DNA of 64,000 bases from Capillidium heterosporum (Eukaryota; Entomophthoromycota; Entomophthoromycetes; Entomophthorales; Capillidiaceae): the NCBI GenBank assembly GCA_016630905.1, contig WBMQ01000011.1, positions 620,001 to 684,000 on the forward strand, given 5' to 3'. Position numbers and translations under genes: made by a program. Of this stretch, positions 12,451 to 23,542 are shown in pieces; the first letter of the stretch is position 1, and each line of letters starts with the position of its first letter. The notes under the pieces are model-generated. The model worked only from the letters and a program-made list of their open reading frames with translations. It made no database searches and was not told where the DNA came from.

Positions 12451-13256
12451 CTATATATTTATCTTTTACATGAAGCTTCAATAGCACTTGGATCGAATCC
12501 AATAAGCTTGGTATCTCCCAGAGGTAGGCCTTTTGAATTACTTCAGCCCAATCGTAGGGAGTAGCTTCCATCACGAATTGTGGTGATATATAAGGTTCAT
12601 AGAAATGATCGATCACCATTTTTAGGTTTTTGAAGGCGATCCTACTGATAGCCACCTCCCCTTTAACCTCCTCACTTAGTCCTGAAGTTAGCATCTCCTT
12701 AAAAAAGGTTGATCTACTGGCCAATATTATACGATGGGTATGAATTACATTTTCGATTCCTTTGTCAGATTGGACATCGTCTTCAGCATAGATTTTAAAA
12801 TCAGTAAAGCACCTATCCTTATAATTCTGGACAAGTTCATCCTGGATCACTTTTGGTAGCTTTATAATATCTTGAGACAAAATTTTCAAGCTTTCAACCA
12901 TTTCAGATACGCTATATACCTCATCAGCTTCAATAACTAAAGAATTAGATAAAGTATTATGAGAGTATTTACCACAGTAGTTTGCCTTTTTTTCAGCAGC
13001 AAGGTAGATCTTGAATGAAATTTCATAGCTATGTACCTTACGCAAAGCTAATTTAAGGTTTACTTGTATACAGTTATCTTCAGTCCTACCTAAAAGAAAC
13101 ACAAAGAGTACTAAAAAGTGAGTAGTTTGTATCCAAGGTGCTATTACTTCTTTTTCCAGTACACCTAAAGAATCCGTATATAAGTGGGTCTTCACAGACT
13201 TTAAAATAGCTAAAGTTTGAACTTTCTTGAGCTGTAAGAGCTTCTTTTGGTTCCAT
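12440..13256 (-). CDS. BTB/POZ protein, three exons
   Basis: Predicted 247-aa BTB protein from exons 13148..13256, 12973..13110 and 12440..12936. Introns are 37 nt (13111..13147) and 36 nt (12937..12972). The start MEPKE and exon 1 were set by alignment to the copies at 16 kb, 22 kb and 54 kb; YFKVCEDPLIYGFFR matches YVKACKNPPIYIFFK there. The second intron has no stop and a length divisible by three, so unspliced RNA would also be read, with 12 extra residues. The BTB domain spans about residues 117-235 and includes DFKIYAED, VIHTHRIILASRS and a YDWAEVIQK tail. BTB domains dimerise and often recruit Cullin-3, but no Kelch, zinc-finger or clear MATH domain is attached. The ~80-residue N-terminus is unassigned. 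The last three residues (VLT) and the stop lie inside the solo LTR. Confidence 0.8.
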
Positions 13257-14044
13257 ATTGACCTATCGATCATTTTGATAATAAGTAGAAAGAAATGCTC
13301 ATCGAATTAGTACCTAGATTCCATATTGCAAACAGTCAATAACGATGGATTGCTTCCCAAAACAACCCAAGTTAGATTTATAAATAGTTGGGCTTTAAAA
13401 GCCTGTTTTTCTAATCATAAACAAGTGTCAAGATAACTATTAAACTGTTTAGGACAATAGGGAGATTTTTTACAAGTTCAACTGTAAAAAATTATAAAAA
13501 CTATGTGAACAGCTTAATAATATATTTGCAACGCTTATCTTGAACCAAGATAATAATTCAAAGTACCTAATATGCACAAAAATGGTATAGTCTCAGCTAC
13601 ACAACTAAAAATTGGAATCAAGCTATTAACTATATTTGCATTATTTGGTAAACAAGTTCAAGAAAATTTTCACAAATATATGCACGATATATTGAAAAGA
13701 AAATATAAGTTCCTCAAAGACATTAGTTTTCAGTCAAAGCGAGACCCATTAGTTAGTACTATCGTTGTGTTAAGCAATTTATATAATAATTGGGTCATCA
13801 ATATAGCAATGTATACAATATAAAGATCTCTTGAGATCTACTTTCTCGATATAGCTTTTAATAAAAATTTCTACCAACAAATATACTTTGTTCATCCTTT
13901 AAATTATTTAGTACTTATATATAGTTATACTGGCATATGAAAAATTTTAAATTCGGTTATAAAATTTATTAGGAGTACCATCTAATACTAGTTGCCAATA
14001 TTATCACAACCAAACAACTAAGTTCAATACCTATTTTAACTACT
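13257..14044. other. Intergenic, no gene seen
   Basis: AT-rich upstream region of the BTB gene. An 83-codon open stretch at 13572..13823 has no family features or promoter and is probably chance. Confidence 0.5.
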
Positions 14045-14530
14045 AGCCTCACATTCGGTAAAAACAGGATTTATGATGTTGACATGCCACTCAGAGCTAT
14101 TGATCCAAGCTTGAACCACCACCTCTTCATCCCCTTGGTTAAAGATAGCAAACCCAGTATCGTTCTAGAAGTAGTACCTCTGCTTCTCATTTGGGCTTTC
14201 CAGTTCAACTCATTAAAGTCAAAGTAGGTTACCTTTTTAGAATGAAGCTGAAATAGCAATTGCTGTTGGAAAGCTATCCTTAATTTTTGGTTTGTACGTA
14301 AAGAGCATATTCTTTATCGATAAACTTAAGGATGATGATGTCACACCCGTAGTCGGCTTTAGTATAACCTTTTATGTAATATCGTCATCACCATTGCTAC
14401 AAATAGGTTTAGAGTTATAGTCGATTAGGTTCTAGGAGGCATGATTTTCGTGTTTAACATTTTAGACTGACTCTTCGGTATCGTAGTTTGGATCTGAGGC
14501 ACCTTGATGAGGGCAAAGGTTAAGATGCTT
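14045..14530 (-). pseudogene. Decayed gene of unknown family
   Basis: On the minus strand, protein-like pieces follow one another but switch frame and are cut by stops: DPNYDTEESV near 14490, GCDIIILKFIDKEYALYVQ near 14300-14350, FDFNELNWKAQMRSR near 14190-14230, then GDEEVVVQAWINSSEW near 14100-14140, ending at a stop near 14045. The composition (acidic, aromatic, strand-like) and order suggest one former gene of about 150 codons. I do not recognise the family. Confidence 0.45.
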
Positions 14531-15207
14531 AAAGGTCCTAAGGTGAAGGGCCTTATTATATTAAATACTATATTTGATATTCGTTATAAAAAATTAATAC
14601 AAGTGCATTTTAGTAATATATAGTTCGAGTTAGGACCCGTTTATATTTGTTCTTTCAGCTTGTCCTTTCAAAGCTTAGTCGATTTTTATATCGGTGGTTT
14701 GTGGAGCTGACATTCTTTTTGACTTGAATTTGTTTAAATCCTTGACTATGCACTAATTTAAATACCTCAAACTAAAATATATAAATATTTATTTCTACGT
14801 AGTTATATAAGTTGATAGTAGAGTATATATTCAGAATACTAATATAAATACACATTACGTTGATGTATAAAGGTTTATCACTGTATAGTTCCAAACATTC
14901 TAATTTAGATAAACCTATTGAGAGTCCATAAAATGTATTGGAGCTTTGCAATATTAGTCTATCAGTATTCTTAGTACTATAAAACCATTTATTGCTTATC
15001 TTTCTAGTATATTTCGAGATTCTTATAATATGTGGAGAACAGGTTTATTTCTACATGCAAATCTCACTACCTTTCGCTCTTTTCACATTATTTTACACTC
15101 TAATTTAAGCAGATAGTGGTTGAACAACCATATATTTTTGAACATATAGAGTGGATTATAAAGCTAATACAGCTAGTTAAGATTCGAGATTTCCTCCAAT
15201 TGAACTG
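14531..15207. other. Intergenic, no gene seen
   Basis: AT-rich, with no coding signal seen on either strand. Confidence 0.5.
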
Positions 15208-15405
15208 TTAGTCCAACTTTGAAACACTTAGTGGTCTTAATCCAGATATATCCGACTTTTTTTGCTCAGGTTCCCAATAATACTGATCGGGCTCATTAAT
15301 AAAGAAATAGCATTTTCGGCTAGTATTCAGATGTAGATATCCATCCATCTCATCTACTAGTTGTGTTGATTTGAAAAATAAAGTTAAATTAAAACCTGTA
15401 AAAGT
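15208..15405 (-). other. Start-less open frame, possible exon or gene remnant
   Basis: A 66-codon open frame with protein-like composition: YLHLNTSRKCYFFINEPDQ, then YYWEPEQKKSDISGL and a stop at 15208. It has no good start, and the upstream side ends at an in-frame TAG. A neighbouring frame upstream reads MFVLDELDFYR, so a frameshift or an unusual intron may separate two parts. No family recognised. Confidence 0.3.
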
Positions 15406-15524
15406 CTAGTTCATCAAGAACAAACATGGAAAACTTACTACATCACTTGTGTAAAAATTGAAACGGGTATAAACATAGTTTAAACAAAAAATATGCCAAA
15501 TAAGTATGCTCAATAAGTATTTCT

Positions 15525-15644
15525 GATTGGTACATGAGTGGCTGTATCAACAACCATACTGACAGCTTTAAATGTATTTTCATGGGTAACAGTAATTTGA
15601 ATACCCATTACACTTATTTCAAGACCAACGAACTTAAGTTTTAA
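15525..15644 (+). pseudogene. Fragment of a second DPP5-like peptidase gene
   Basis: In one frame from 15531 the DNA reads YMSGCINNHTDSFKCIFMGN and then NLNTHYTYFKTNELKF before a TAA. This lines up residue by residue with the part of the intact peptidase just after its active serine (YMGNWINGHTDSFKCIVMGN). The serine motif itself and the Asp and His regions are absent, so the fragment is dead. It lies on the opposite strand to the intact gene. Confidence 0.75.
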
Positions 15645-15942
15645 GAAATCTGATTAACTAAGAGTCAAATGTCACAGTTAGATATGCTTGAAAAAATAGT
15701 GACGGATATAAATATCAATACCAGCTTCTTGTGCGTAAGATTTCAGACGTCGAACTTTCATCAATATCAGGCGATATAAATCAGACTGGTTCCTTGTTGT
15801 GGCATTGACTGCTATTCAGTAAGTAGGAATCGCACTTTAAATTGAAAATAAAAAAGTAAATCTAAATAAAACAATATAGTAAATACAGTTGAGCTAATAA
15901 ACTTTCTATAAGTTAATAAGATAAATTTCCAGAACTATATCC

Positions 15943-17150
15943 TAGCCGATAGCTTGCTTTTATCAGTAGTCAAGTAAATTTTGAAATAGTCAAAGCTAAT
16001 TTAAGTATTAATACTTTGCATATATAATTTTGACAACTAACGGGTTTAAAATAGCAGTAGGCTATATATATGTTTATTGTAGACATAGGGTATATGGTAA
16101 GAAAAGAATCCTTTTAAACGGAAGCATCAACATGCAACTCCAAAATCAAAAGGATCTGATCCAATAAATTGGGTATCTCCCAAAGGTCGACCTTCTGAAT
16201 TATTTCAGCCCAGTCGTAAAGGGTAGCTTCCTTTACAAATTCGAATGAGATATATTGGTCATAAAGATAGTCGATCATCATCTTAAGGTTTTTAGTGGAA
16301 ATCCTACTGATCACGGCCTCTCCTTTAATTTCTTCACTTAAACCGGAGCTTAACATATCCTTGAAGAACTTTGATCTACTTGCCAAGATGATACGATGAG
16401 CGTGGATTACATTTTGTTCATCTTTCTCGGAGGCTACATCATCTTCTGCATACAACTTAAAGTCAAAGAACTGACCCTCCCTATAGTATTCCAAAAGGTT
16501 TCCCTGAATAATTCGTGGTATCTCGATAATCTTTTCGATGGTTACTTGTAAGTCTTTGACCAAAGTTTCAAACGATTCCCCTTGGATCTTCACTAGAGCT
16601 AAAATATTAGATTATGTAGTATACAGTAAATTACAGTGGCGGTTCACTTTTCTTTCAACTGTGAAATTCTGTTTAAAGGATATATTGGTCGATCTATGTA
16701 ATTGCACATTGATTCTCATCTTTATATACTGCTTGTCTGCCCTATCTAAAAGCGATACTATCAAAACTAATACAATTAGAGAAATATGATATAGCATGCT
16801 TACTATCTTTATCGTTATACTTGAAAAATATATAAATAGGTGGGTTTTTGCAGGCTTTAACGTATCTATACTTTTGAGCTTCTTGGCTTTGGACAGCTTC
16901 CTCTGATTCACCTTCTTTATCCATTTGAAAATCCTTAATGCTATTGATGTGATGTTGCAAAGAAATATAATTAGCTCTGAGCAATCCATCACTATTTATA
17001 AGGGAGTCTATATAAGGGCAATATAAAGAAATAAAGGTTTAAGGCTATTTTAAAGGTAGGTTCGTGTTTAAGGGAGGCGTATTGAAAATATAAGCTTAAG
17101 TGAATTATCTCTTGGCCAGACTACTCTAGATTTTATTTTTTGTTATATGT
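15943..17150. repeat. BTB gene cassette, direct repeat of 21973..23155
   Basis: About 1.2 kb containing the BTB gene at 16114..16924 with its flanks. It is very similar to the segment around the left-arm BTB gene, in the same orientation, and to the inverted right-arm copy (about 54460..55641). Similarity starts at a shared ATAGCTTGCTTTTATCAG-type block and fades upstream of the promoter. Edges are approximate. Confidence 0.75.
16114..16924 (-). CDS. BTB/POZ protein, three exons
   Basis: Predicted 245-aa protein from exons 16804..16924, 16635..16766 and 16114..16598, with introns of 37 nt and 36 nt at the same sites as in the other copies. Splicing is required: the unspliced first exon frame stops (FR then TAG) at the end of the second exon's leader, and the second intron carries an in-frame TAA. 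The start MDKEGESEEA is downstream of a TATAAATA-like box near 17000. The BTB domain occupies the C-terminal half, with DFKLYAEDD, VIHAHRIILASRSKFFKDM and YDWAEIIQKVDLWEIPNLL. It ends with HVDASV, unlike the LTR-altered end of the 12-kb copy. It is close to but not identical with the arm copies. The function is probably protein-protein assembly, with partners unknown. Confidence 0.82.
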
Positions 17151-17401
17151 TATAATTTTTAAAACAGGAATGCAAAACGTCTAAAAAAATCTACTATCTT
17201 CATTAACAGCATTGAAAATATAGTGAAAAACAAATCTGGAAAAGTTAGAGTATCACATACAGTATATTTAAACAAAACAATTGACTTCTATATAGGATTT
17301 TAATAGCTCAAATTGTTTGGTGATAAATAATACAATATACTAACTCTATTGACATGGCTTTATATGTAATAATCTTGGTCGTTACAATCCCTATTATGGG
17401 A
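16925..17401. other. Upstream region of the BTB gene
   Basis: Contains TATAAATA-like sequence about 75 nt before the BTB start and the edge of the 1.2-kb repeat. Nothing else seen. Confidence 0.5.
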
Positions 17402-17638
17402 TTATAGACCTACTCCCTCATTCGCTTCCTCTTTCTTGCTATTTTCTTTTTTCAATCTTTAATTTTCAATCCGTAATTCATACTTATTTTAGTTACGAGT
17501 CTGCCCTACACCAGATATTTTTCCACTTTTATTATTCTCAGCTCCAATGACTACCTAGAAATCCCCATTATTAACAGCAGACCATTGGATACTAGAGCTT
17601 TGGCAATAATAAACTCACCAGTAGTAGTTCGGATTAGT
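17402..17638 (-). pseudogene. Remnant gene with four in-frame stops, unknown family
   Basis: One frame of 79 codons on the minus strand is protein-like throughout but holds TGA, TAG, TAA and TAA. The pieces are TNPNYYW, VYYCQSSSIQWSAVNNGDF, VVIGAENNKSGKISGVGQT, NKYELRIEN and RLKKENSKKEEANEGVGL. No frame change is needed, and every stop could come from a Trp or Gln codon by a single C-to-T or G-to-A change. No family recognised. It lies 40 nt downstream of the dead family-X copy. Confidence 0.45.
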
Positions 17639-17678
17639 ACAGGCTTTTCTGGCTAAGCTTGGCAAAACCTTAAGTAAT

Positions 17679-18152
17679 CTATAGAGTGTAAAGTCCAGGG
17701 AGATATTGCTGAATCCAGTCAATGATGGCATCATATTGTGAACTCATGATGTGGTAGGTTAGGAAAGTGGAACTAAGGCCCACCACTTCATTAGTGACAA
17801 AGACTTGAATTTTCCGGATGACAGGCCGGGCAGCCAAGTGAAGGAGATGCATCATAAGGAGCGCTCATACAATGGTAGTCAAGTCCCAGTTCCAGGAGGG
17901 GACCGAAGAGACGGGTTGGGGATTAAAAGTGGGGTGGTGCTGAACTAGAGGGGGCCGGCTAGGTGATAGTTGCGCAACTACTGGTGCGACAGTGTTAGGG
18001 TCAAAAGTAGGAGTTGGTTGATAAGTCAACGTTGGTTCAAAGAGGTAGACGGTATTAGTAACATTAATTGCCCAAAGAAGGTGAGATCCGAGGGTAGCGA
18101 GGATTGTCAAAAGGTAGTAGGAGGCTGGAAAGATGGGGAGACTAGACCACAT
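17679..18152 (-). pseudogene. Family X copy 1, Trp96 changed to stop
   Basis: A 158-codon frame starts at the ATG at 18152 and ends at TAG 17679..17681, with a single TGA at codon 96 (17865..17867) where the sister copy has TGG. Visible parts are a hydrophobic N-terminal segment (YYLLTILATLGSHLLWAI), a Pro-rich middle (FEPTLTYQPTPTFDPNTVAP), a PSWNWD motif, and a second hydrophobic segment after the stop followed by QYDAIIDWIQQYLPG. A membrane or secreted protein is likely, but I do not recognise the family. Related sequences lie at 18979, 27881 and 42338. A truncated 95-aa product with only the first segment remains possible. Confidence 0.6.
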
Positions 18153-18978
18153 AGTATTACTATGCTGAAAATAAAAGTACGGGTAAAGAATAAATTTATT
18201 TAGGGACAAGGACGAGACCGGGCTGCTGGGAACAGTTATGGCTAAGGACAGGGGATGAGTAACAACTATTAAAAATAGTGAGGTGGAACATTGGCAAGAT
18301 ACTGGCTTTTGGTAGTCACCAAGGAGTTTAAATATCCCTTTGGTACCTTGGATATAGTGATACTAGCGGGATTGGATTCCCCTTTGGCAATCCACTACTC
18401 TATAGATTAATTGAGTGTTTACCAAGTTTATCCAAAAAGCCAGTAATTCTATTAACTACTACTGGTGCGTTTTCCATTGTTGGAAGGTGTGTATCAGCTA
18501 ATGTGCTGCTAATCGTTAGAGTACCCAGGTTATGGTCAAGTCTAAGAAAATAATAAAGGTAATGAAAATATTTGATATGTGAGGCGGATTCGTAACTGTG
18601 ATAGTTATTAATTGAGGAACAAAAAAAAGAATTTGAAAATTAGTAAGAAATCACAAGAGGAAGAGAGTCTAAGAAAAGAATAGGTCTATGACCTAATAAT
18701 CGGAATTGTGACGACCAGGGTTGTTGCATAGAGTAGTTAATTGCGGATGGAAATCCAACCCTCCTGTTATAACTACTTCCAAGGCATTGAAGGGGTATTT
18801 AAACACCTTTTATCACTATCCAAAGCGAGTATTTTGACAACGCTTTACCTCGCTATTCCATAGCTGTTACTTACCCCCTGTTCTTAGCTATAGCTATTCC
18901 TAGCAGCTTGATTTTGTTCCTTAGCCTCTGAATAAAGTTTTGTCATTGCTCATATCTTTGTTTCAACATAGTAATACT
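18153..18978. promoter_or_regulatory. Shared upstream region of two head-to-head family X copies
   Basis: The two copies point away from each other, and their leaders are inverted repeats of one another: both have ATAGTAATACTATG around the start codon, and similar blocks continue to a centre near 18560. TTTAAA-type TATA elements lie near 18330 and 18800. The palindromic layout probably arose by inverted duplication of gene plus promoter. Confidence 0.55.
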
Positions 18979-19425
18979 ATGTAGTCTACTCCCCCTGTCC
19001 TTCCCACTTCTTATTACCTTTTAACGATCCTTGCTATCCTTGGATCTCACCTCCTTTGGGCGATTAATATTACTAATATGATCAACCCCTTCGAGCCAAC
19101 GTTAACCTACCAGCCAATCCCTACCTTTGATCCCAATACGGTAGCACCGGCTGTTGCTCAACCCTCACCTGATAGATCTCCCCCTGTCCAGTCCCAGTCT
19201 GTACCCAAGCCTCCATATGTCCCTTCTATACCCTCCTGGAACTGGGACGTGGCTACCATTGTGTGGGCGTTCCTTATGGTGTACCTCCTTTACCTGGCTA
19301 TCCGACCTGCCATCCGGAGAGTCCAGGCCTTCATTATCAATGCCGTGGTGGAAGTTAGTTTCGCTTTCCTAAATTACCACGTCATGAGTTCACAATTCGA
19401 CGCCATTATTAGTTGGATCCAGTGA
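18979..19425 (+). pseudogene. Family X copy 2, second codon TGG changed to TAG
   Basis: The start ATG at 18979 is followed at once by TAG where copy 1 has TGG. The frame is then open to TGA at 19423. The order is the same as in copy 1: hydrophobic YYLLTILAILGSHLLWAI, Pro-rich middle, PSWNWD, then TIVWAFLMVYLLYLAIRPAI with the Trp intact, and FDAIISWIQ. A product of 115 aa could start at the Met at 19078 but would lack the first hydrophobic segment. The final TGA replaces a codon that is CAA in copy 1 and CGG in the 42-kb copy. Confidence 0.6.
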
Positions 19426-20013
19426 TACCTCCCTGGACCTTACACATAGAATAATTTCCTGCTTATTCCGATATAAACTGCATTTTCCAACTAACTGCTT
19501 CGAATTTTACAAAGAAAATCTGCAAATTTCAATAAGTGCTGCAGAAAACTGTTGAACTACAGCTTAAAGCTAGGTTGAAGTATACCTCGAAGTTGGATAA
19601 ACAGCACTCAATATATAAAATTGTAAACTAAAGGTAGATATAAAATATAAGGTTTCAGTCCACATAAAGAATGGTTTTAGGTTTCAATATATTTATAGCA
19701 TGATCAGTTTTCGATTTTGATTTACCAGGTGAGCCAAGTAAGCGAGTTAAAAGATGTATATAAGTACTAAATCTACCTTACTGAAACAATAGATTTCAGC
19801 ATATTTTATATGAAATATCACTAAATGTTATTTCAAGTTTAAAATCCTGAAATAAAAGAGCTATATACTTTAAATCAGATTGCCAATTAAATATAAATTC
19901 ATCGATATATCTAACAATATAAAGTTAATCAAATATAGGTAGCCTTTTGAGATTATTAGAGTAAAACATAGTAGAAAGTAGAAGGTAATTAAAGCTATTG
20001 TAAATTAAATTTG

Positions 20014-20862
20014 GTATCGAACACCTTTAGGAAAATTAAAACTTGACGGAGTAAGCCGGGTATCTCCTACCCTTCAACCTTGTGGAGAACTTCAGACTAA
20101 TATTTAAGTCACACATGCTACAAACTACAATTCGACGAAATAATAATAAAAATAATCGACAAGATCCTTCAAGTTTTTATAATGGATTCTAATGACTGTA
20201 AAATTGGATTTTCCAAGCATTCCTATCAAATTAACACTGAATACTTTACGAAAAACTTGTATATGTAGATGGAGGTATTTAACTTCTATTTTCCACTGAG
20301 TTTTCTTCAAACTTCTAAATTATATACAAATATGATAAAATCGATGTTTCTACTAGTGTAATACTCCTCAACGTAGTTATACCGAGGTCTAGCTGCTATA
20401 TGCTTGATATTGAATGCTTTGATTTCAAAGCAATTGTCAAACTTGAAAGGTATTTGGATTATAGGCTTAGGAATAACTAAAAGGTTAGTTTATGTTATTA
20501 AACAGTTTATCTTTGTATTTCATTTTATTATAGTTGGCAAACTCTTGCTTGAAATAAGTGAAAGTGTAGTTCTTTAATTTTTGCTGTACAGTAAACTTTA
20601 TTTTGAAGCATTTCTTGTTACCTTTGTTTAAATTGGAAATGAATACAGCTTTATTTAAGTTAGTATAGGGGTGTACTTATAATAGTTGGCATATTTCTTT
20701 TCTTGCTTTAGGAAAATGGTGATAAATAGGTTAATATGAATTCGATGGTGCTTGAGATTCGAAACTATAAGTTTAATAGATATTTTTAATTGCTTGGAGG
20801 CAATCTGATTCTAAATTCTTTTGCCTGTTTCCTTCTGTTGAGCTTGGTTCTAAGTTTCTCTA
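20014..20862 (-). pseudogene. Diverged BTB gene, decayed (left arm)
   Basis: The ATG at 20862 begins MDSRET and then meets a TAG. Further on, KCFKIKFTVQQKLKN corresponds to the NISFKQNFTVERK block of intact BTB genes, and NFTVIRIHYKNLKDLVDYFY (near 20150) corresponds to the late BTB helices (IYIKNLKMMIDYLYD). Several stops and frame changes separate them. The same remnant lies in the right arm at 56752..57600, so decay preceded the duplication. Confidence 0.6.
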
Positions 20863-22144
20863 GAGTCCATCTTTTATCTAGAAAAGAACTTTAGTACAAT
20901 CGAGCTACTTTTATACCCGCCATCCATACACAAATTCCTACGTAATGTTGATATAGGGTGGTCGTAGTAGAAAAAAGGCCTAAAAATATTTCACTAGTTC
21001 TTATAAATTTAATGTTGAAACTTTTGGAAAAAGTAACTGAGATTCAAAATTTCAGTGGGCTAAGGCTGTTTATATAGTTAGTATATATTTAATTGAAGCT
21101 AAAGAAAGTATACTCAAGTCGAATTTCGAATTTCCTCAGGTTCAACTACCATAAGCAGTTGCTTAATCTTTGAAAGCGGCACGATTTTTATGATGAAATA
21201 TAGTAAAAGGTGCTAAAAGGTTAATTAGTTGAATCATACCTGTGAAGCTGAAAACTAGTATCGAAAAGCGGATGATGAAAGCAAAAGCCCAAAATGAATA
21301 GGAATATCTAAGATATAGCTTTGACGAATGATTCTATATAAAAGTTCAAAATAAAGTCATCAACCTTCTTACCAACAGACTTACAACTTTAAGATATATA
21401 ATACTTACGCTATATCAAGTTTAAAATTGAAGTATTTAAACTATATATTTCATCTGGTATGGCTATGTATTTCAATTTTAAATACTTTACCTTCAAGTTA
21501 AATAGCAACAAGAGTACCTATTTTAGGAATTTTACCTCTGTAGAAGTAGAACGACCAAATTAGCTCGAAAAAAGTCCAATTTCGGTTGTTGGGAACAACG
21601 TACAATACTCTGAAATACTGTGAGCCTATTTAAAAGATAGCTTATTAGAAATTTTGATATTTGGAAAAGGATGAATTTTATTGCTGGCTTTCATTTTATA
21701 TAAGAAACTTTACATTTTCAAATAAATGTACGACATAATGTTTATAAAAGTGTTAGATATCATGTTCTAATCAATATAGGAAGCTATAAACTATATAAGT
21801 GTTGGTTGTGGTATTAGACAAAGTTAGGTAAAATATAAAATTTACCTCTTGTGAGCTAAAGAGAGCTGTACGTTTAAATAAGAACGGAATTATAGGCTTA
21901 GGTTAAATTATACTATATGTTTAAGAAAATTGATACACTTTATGTATATTGATAAAAATGACAGCTTATCTTATAGCCGATAGCTTGCTTTTATCAGTAG
22001 TCAAGTAAATTTTGAAATAGTCAAAGCTAATTTAAGTATTAATACTTTGCATATATAGTTTTGATAGTTAATGAGTGTAAAATAGCAGTAGGCTATATAT
22101 ATGTTTATTGTAGACATAGGGTATATGGTAAGAAAAGAATTCTT

Positions 22145-22955
22145 TTAAACGGAAGCATCAACATGCAACTCCAAAATCAAAAGGATCTGATCCAATAAAT
22201 TGGGTATCTCCCAAAGGTCGACCTTCTGGATTATTTCAGCCCAGTCGTAAAGGGTAGCCTCCTTTACAAATTCGAATGAGATATATTGGTCATAAAGGTA
22301 GTCGATCATCATCTTAAGGTTCTTAATGTAAATCCCACTGATCACGGCCTCTCCTTTAATCTTTTCACTTAAGCCAGAGCTTAACATATGCTTGAAGAAC
22401 TTTGATCTACTTGCCAAGATGATATGATGGGTGTAGATTACATTTTGCTCATCTTTCTCGGAGGCTGCACCATCCACTGCATACAATTTAAAGTCAAAGA
22501 ACTGACCCTCCTTATAATATTCCAAAAGGCCTCCTTGAATAATTCGTGGCATCTCGATAATCTCTTCGATGGTTACTTGTAAGTCTTTGACCAAAGTTTC
22601 AAACGATTCCCCTTGGATCTTCCCTAGAGCTAAAGGATTAGATTATGTAGTATACAGTAGATTACAGTGGCGGTCCACTTTTCTTCCAGCCGTGAAATTC
22701 TGTTTAAAAAACGTATAGATCGATCTGTATAATTGCACATTGATTCTCATCTTTATATACTGCTTGTCTGCCCTATCTAAAAGCGATACTATCAAAACTA
22801 ATGCAGTTAGAGAAGTATGCTATAACATGCTTACTATTTTTATTAGTATACTTGAAAAACATATAAATGGGTGGGTTTTTGCAGGCTTTAACGTATCTAT
22901 ACTTTTGAGCTTCTTGGCTTTGGACAGCTTCCTCTGATTCAACTTCTTTATCCAT
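22145..22955 (-). CDS. BTB/POZ protein, three exons (left arm copy)
   Basis: Predicted 245-aa protein from exons 22835..22955, 22666..22797 and 22145..22629, with 37-nt and 36-nt introns at the family positions. The spliced frame is open from MDKEVESEEA to HVDASV. The BTB domain fills the C-terminal half (FFDFKLYAVD, VIYTHHIILASRSKFFKHM, YDWAEIIQK). Its twin in the right arm (54659..55469) differs in exon 1 by Val5 to Gly only as far as I can see, and the third exon reads identically. The N-terminal ~85 residues are unassigned and shared only within the family. A Zn2Cys6 gene follows upstream on the same strand in both arms. Confidence 0.82.
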
Positions 22956-23542
22956 TTGAAAATCTCTAATGCTATTGATGTGATGTTGCAAAGAAATATA
23001 CTTAGCCCTGAGCAATCTATCACCATTTATAGGCGGGCTTATATAGGCGCGATTTAAAGATAGTATAAAGAGGTTAAGGGCACCATATTGAAGACATAAA
23101 CTTGTGTAAATTATCCCTTGACTGAACTATATTAGGCTTTATTTTATATATTGTTACAGTACACTTTAAAGCACGAGTTGGAGGTATGTTTAGCGAAATT
23201 GGTTAGCTTTACTGGCATCGCTGATGAAATTTAAAAGTAAAATAGACAAAAGTTAAAGTATCACCTACGATATATGTATCTATAACAAGCTAGTCTTTAT
23301 ATAAGTGCATAGTCTATAAAGTTGCTTAGTAGTAATCACTATAGCACTTTAATTCTACTGGAGCAGTTTTGTATAAACAAAGCTCTCTACACTTATTTTG
23401 TGACTTGGAAAAGTCTATCAGTAAAGTTAATAATTAGATAATTATTTAATAAAGAAATATTGGATTTCGGATTCTATCAATTCAAATTCTGGAAAGGTGG
23501 AAACGAAGCCATATGAAAATCTATAAGGAAATAAGTGGTAAA

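Noticed and set aside
13572-13823. 83-codon plus-strand frame
   Set aside because: AT-rich codon use like spacer DNA, no relatives in the window, no promoter seen.
16612-16992. 126-codon frame starting MMDCSE upstream of the BTB exon
   Set aside because: Comparison with the 12-kb copy shows that the conserved frame of exon 1 is the other one (MDKEG...); the long frame is a shadow crossing the first intron.
17402-19425. Reassigned stop codons as an explanation for the in-frame stops
   Set aside because: Housekeeping genes here end normally with TAA, TAG or TGA and contain no internal stops, so the standard code applies.
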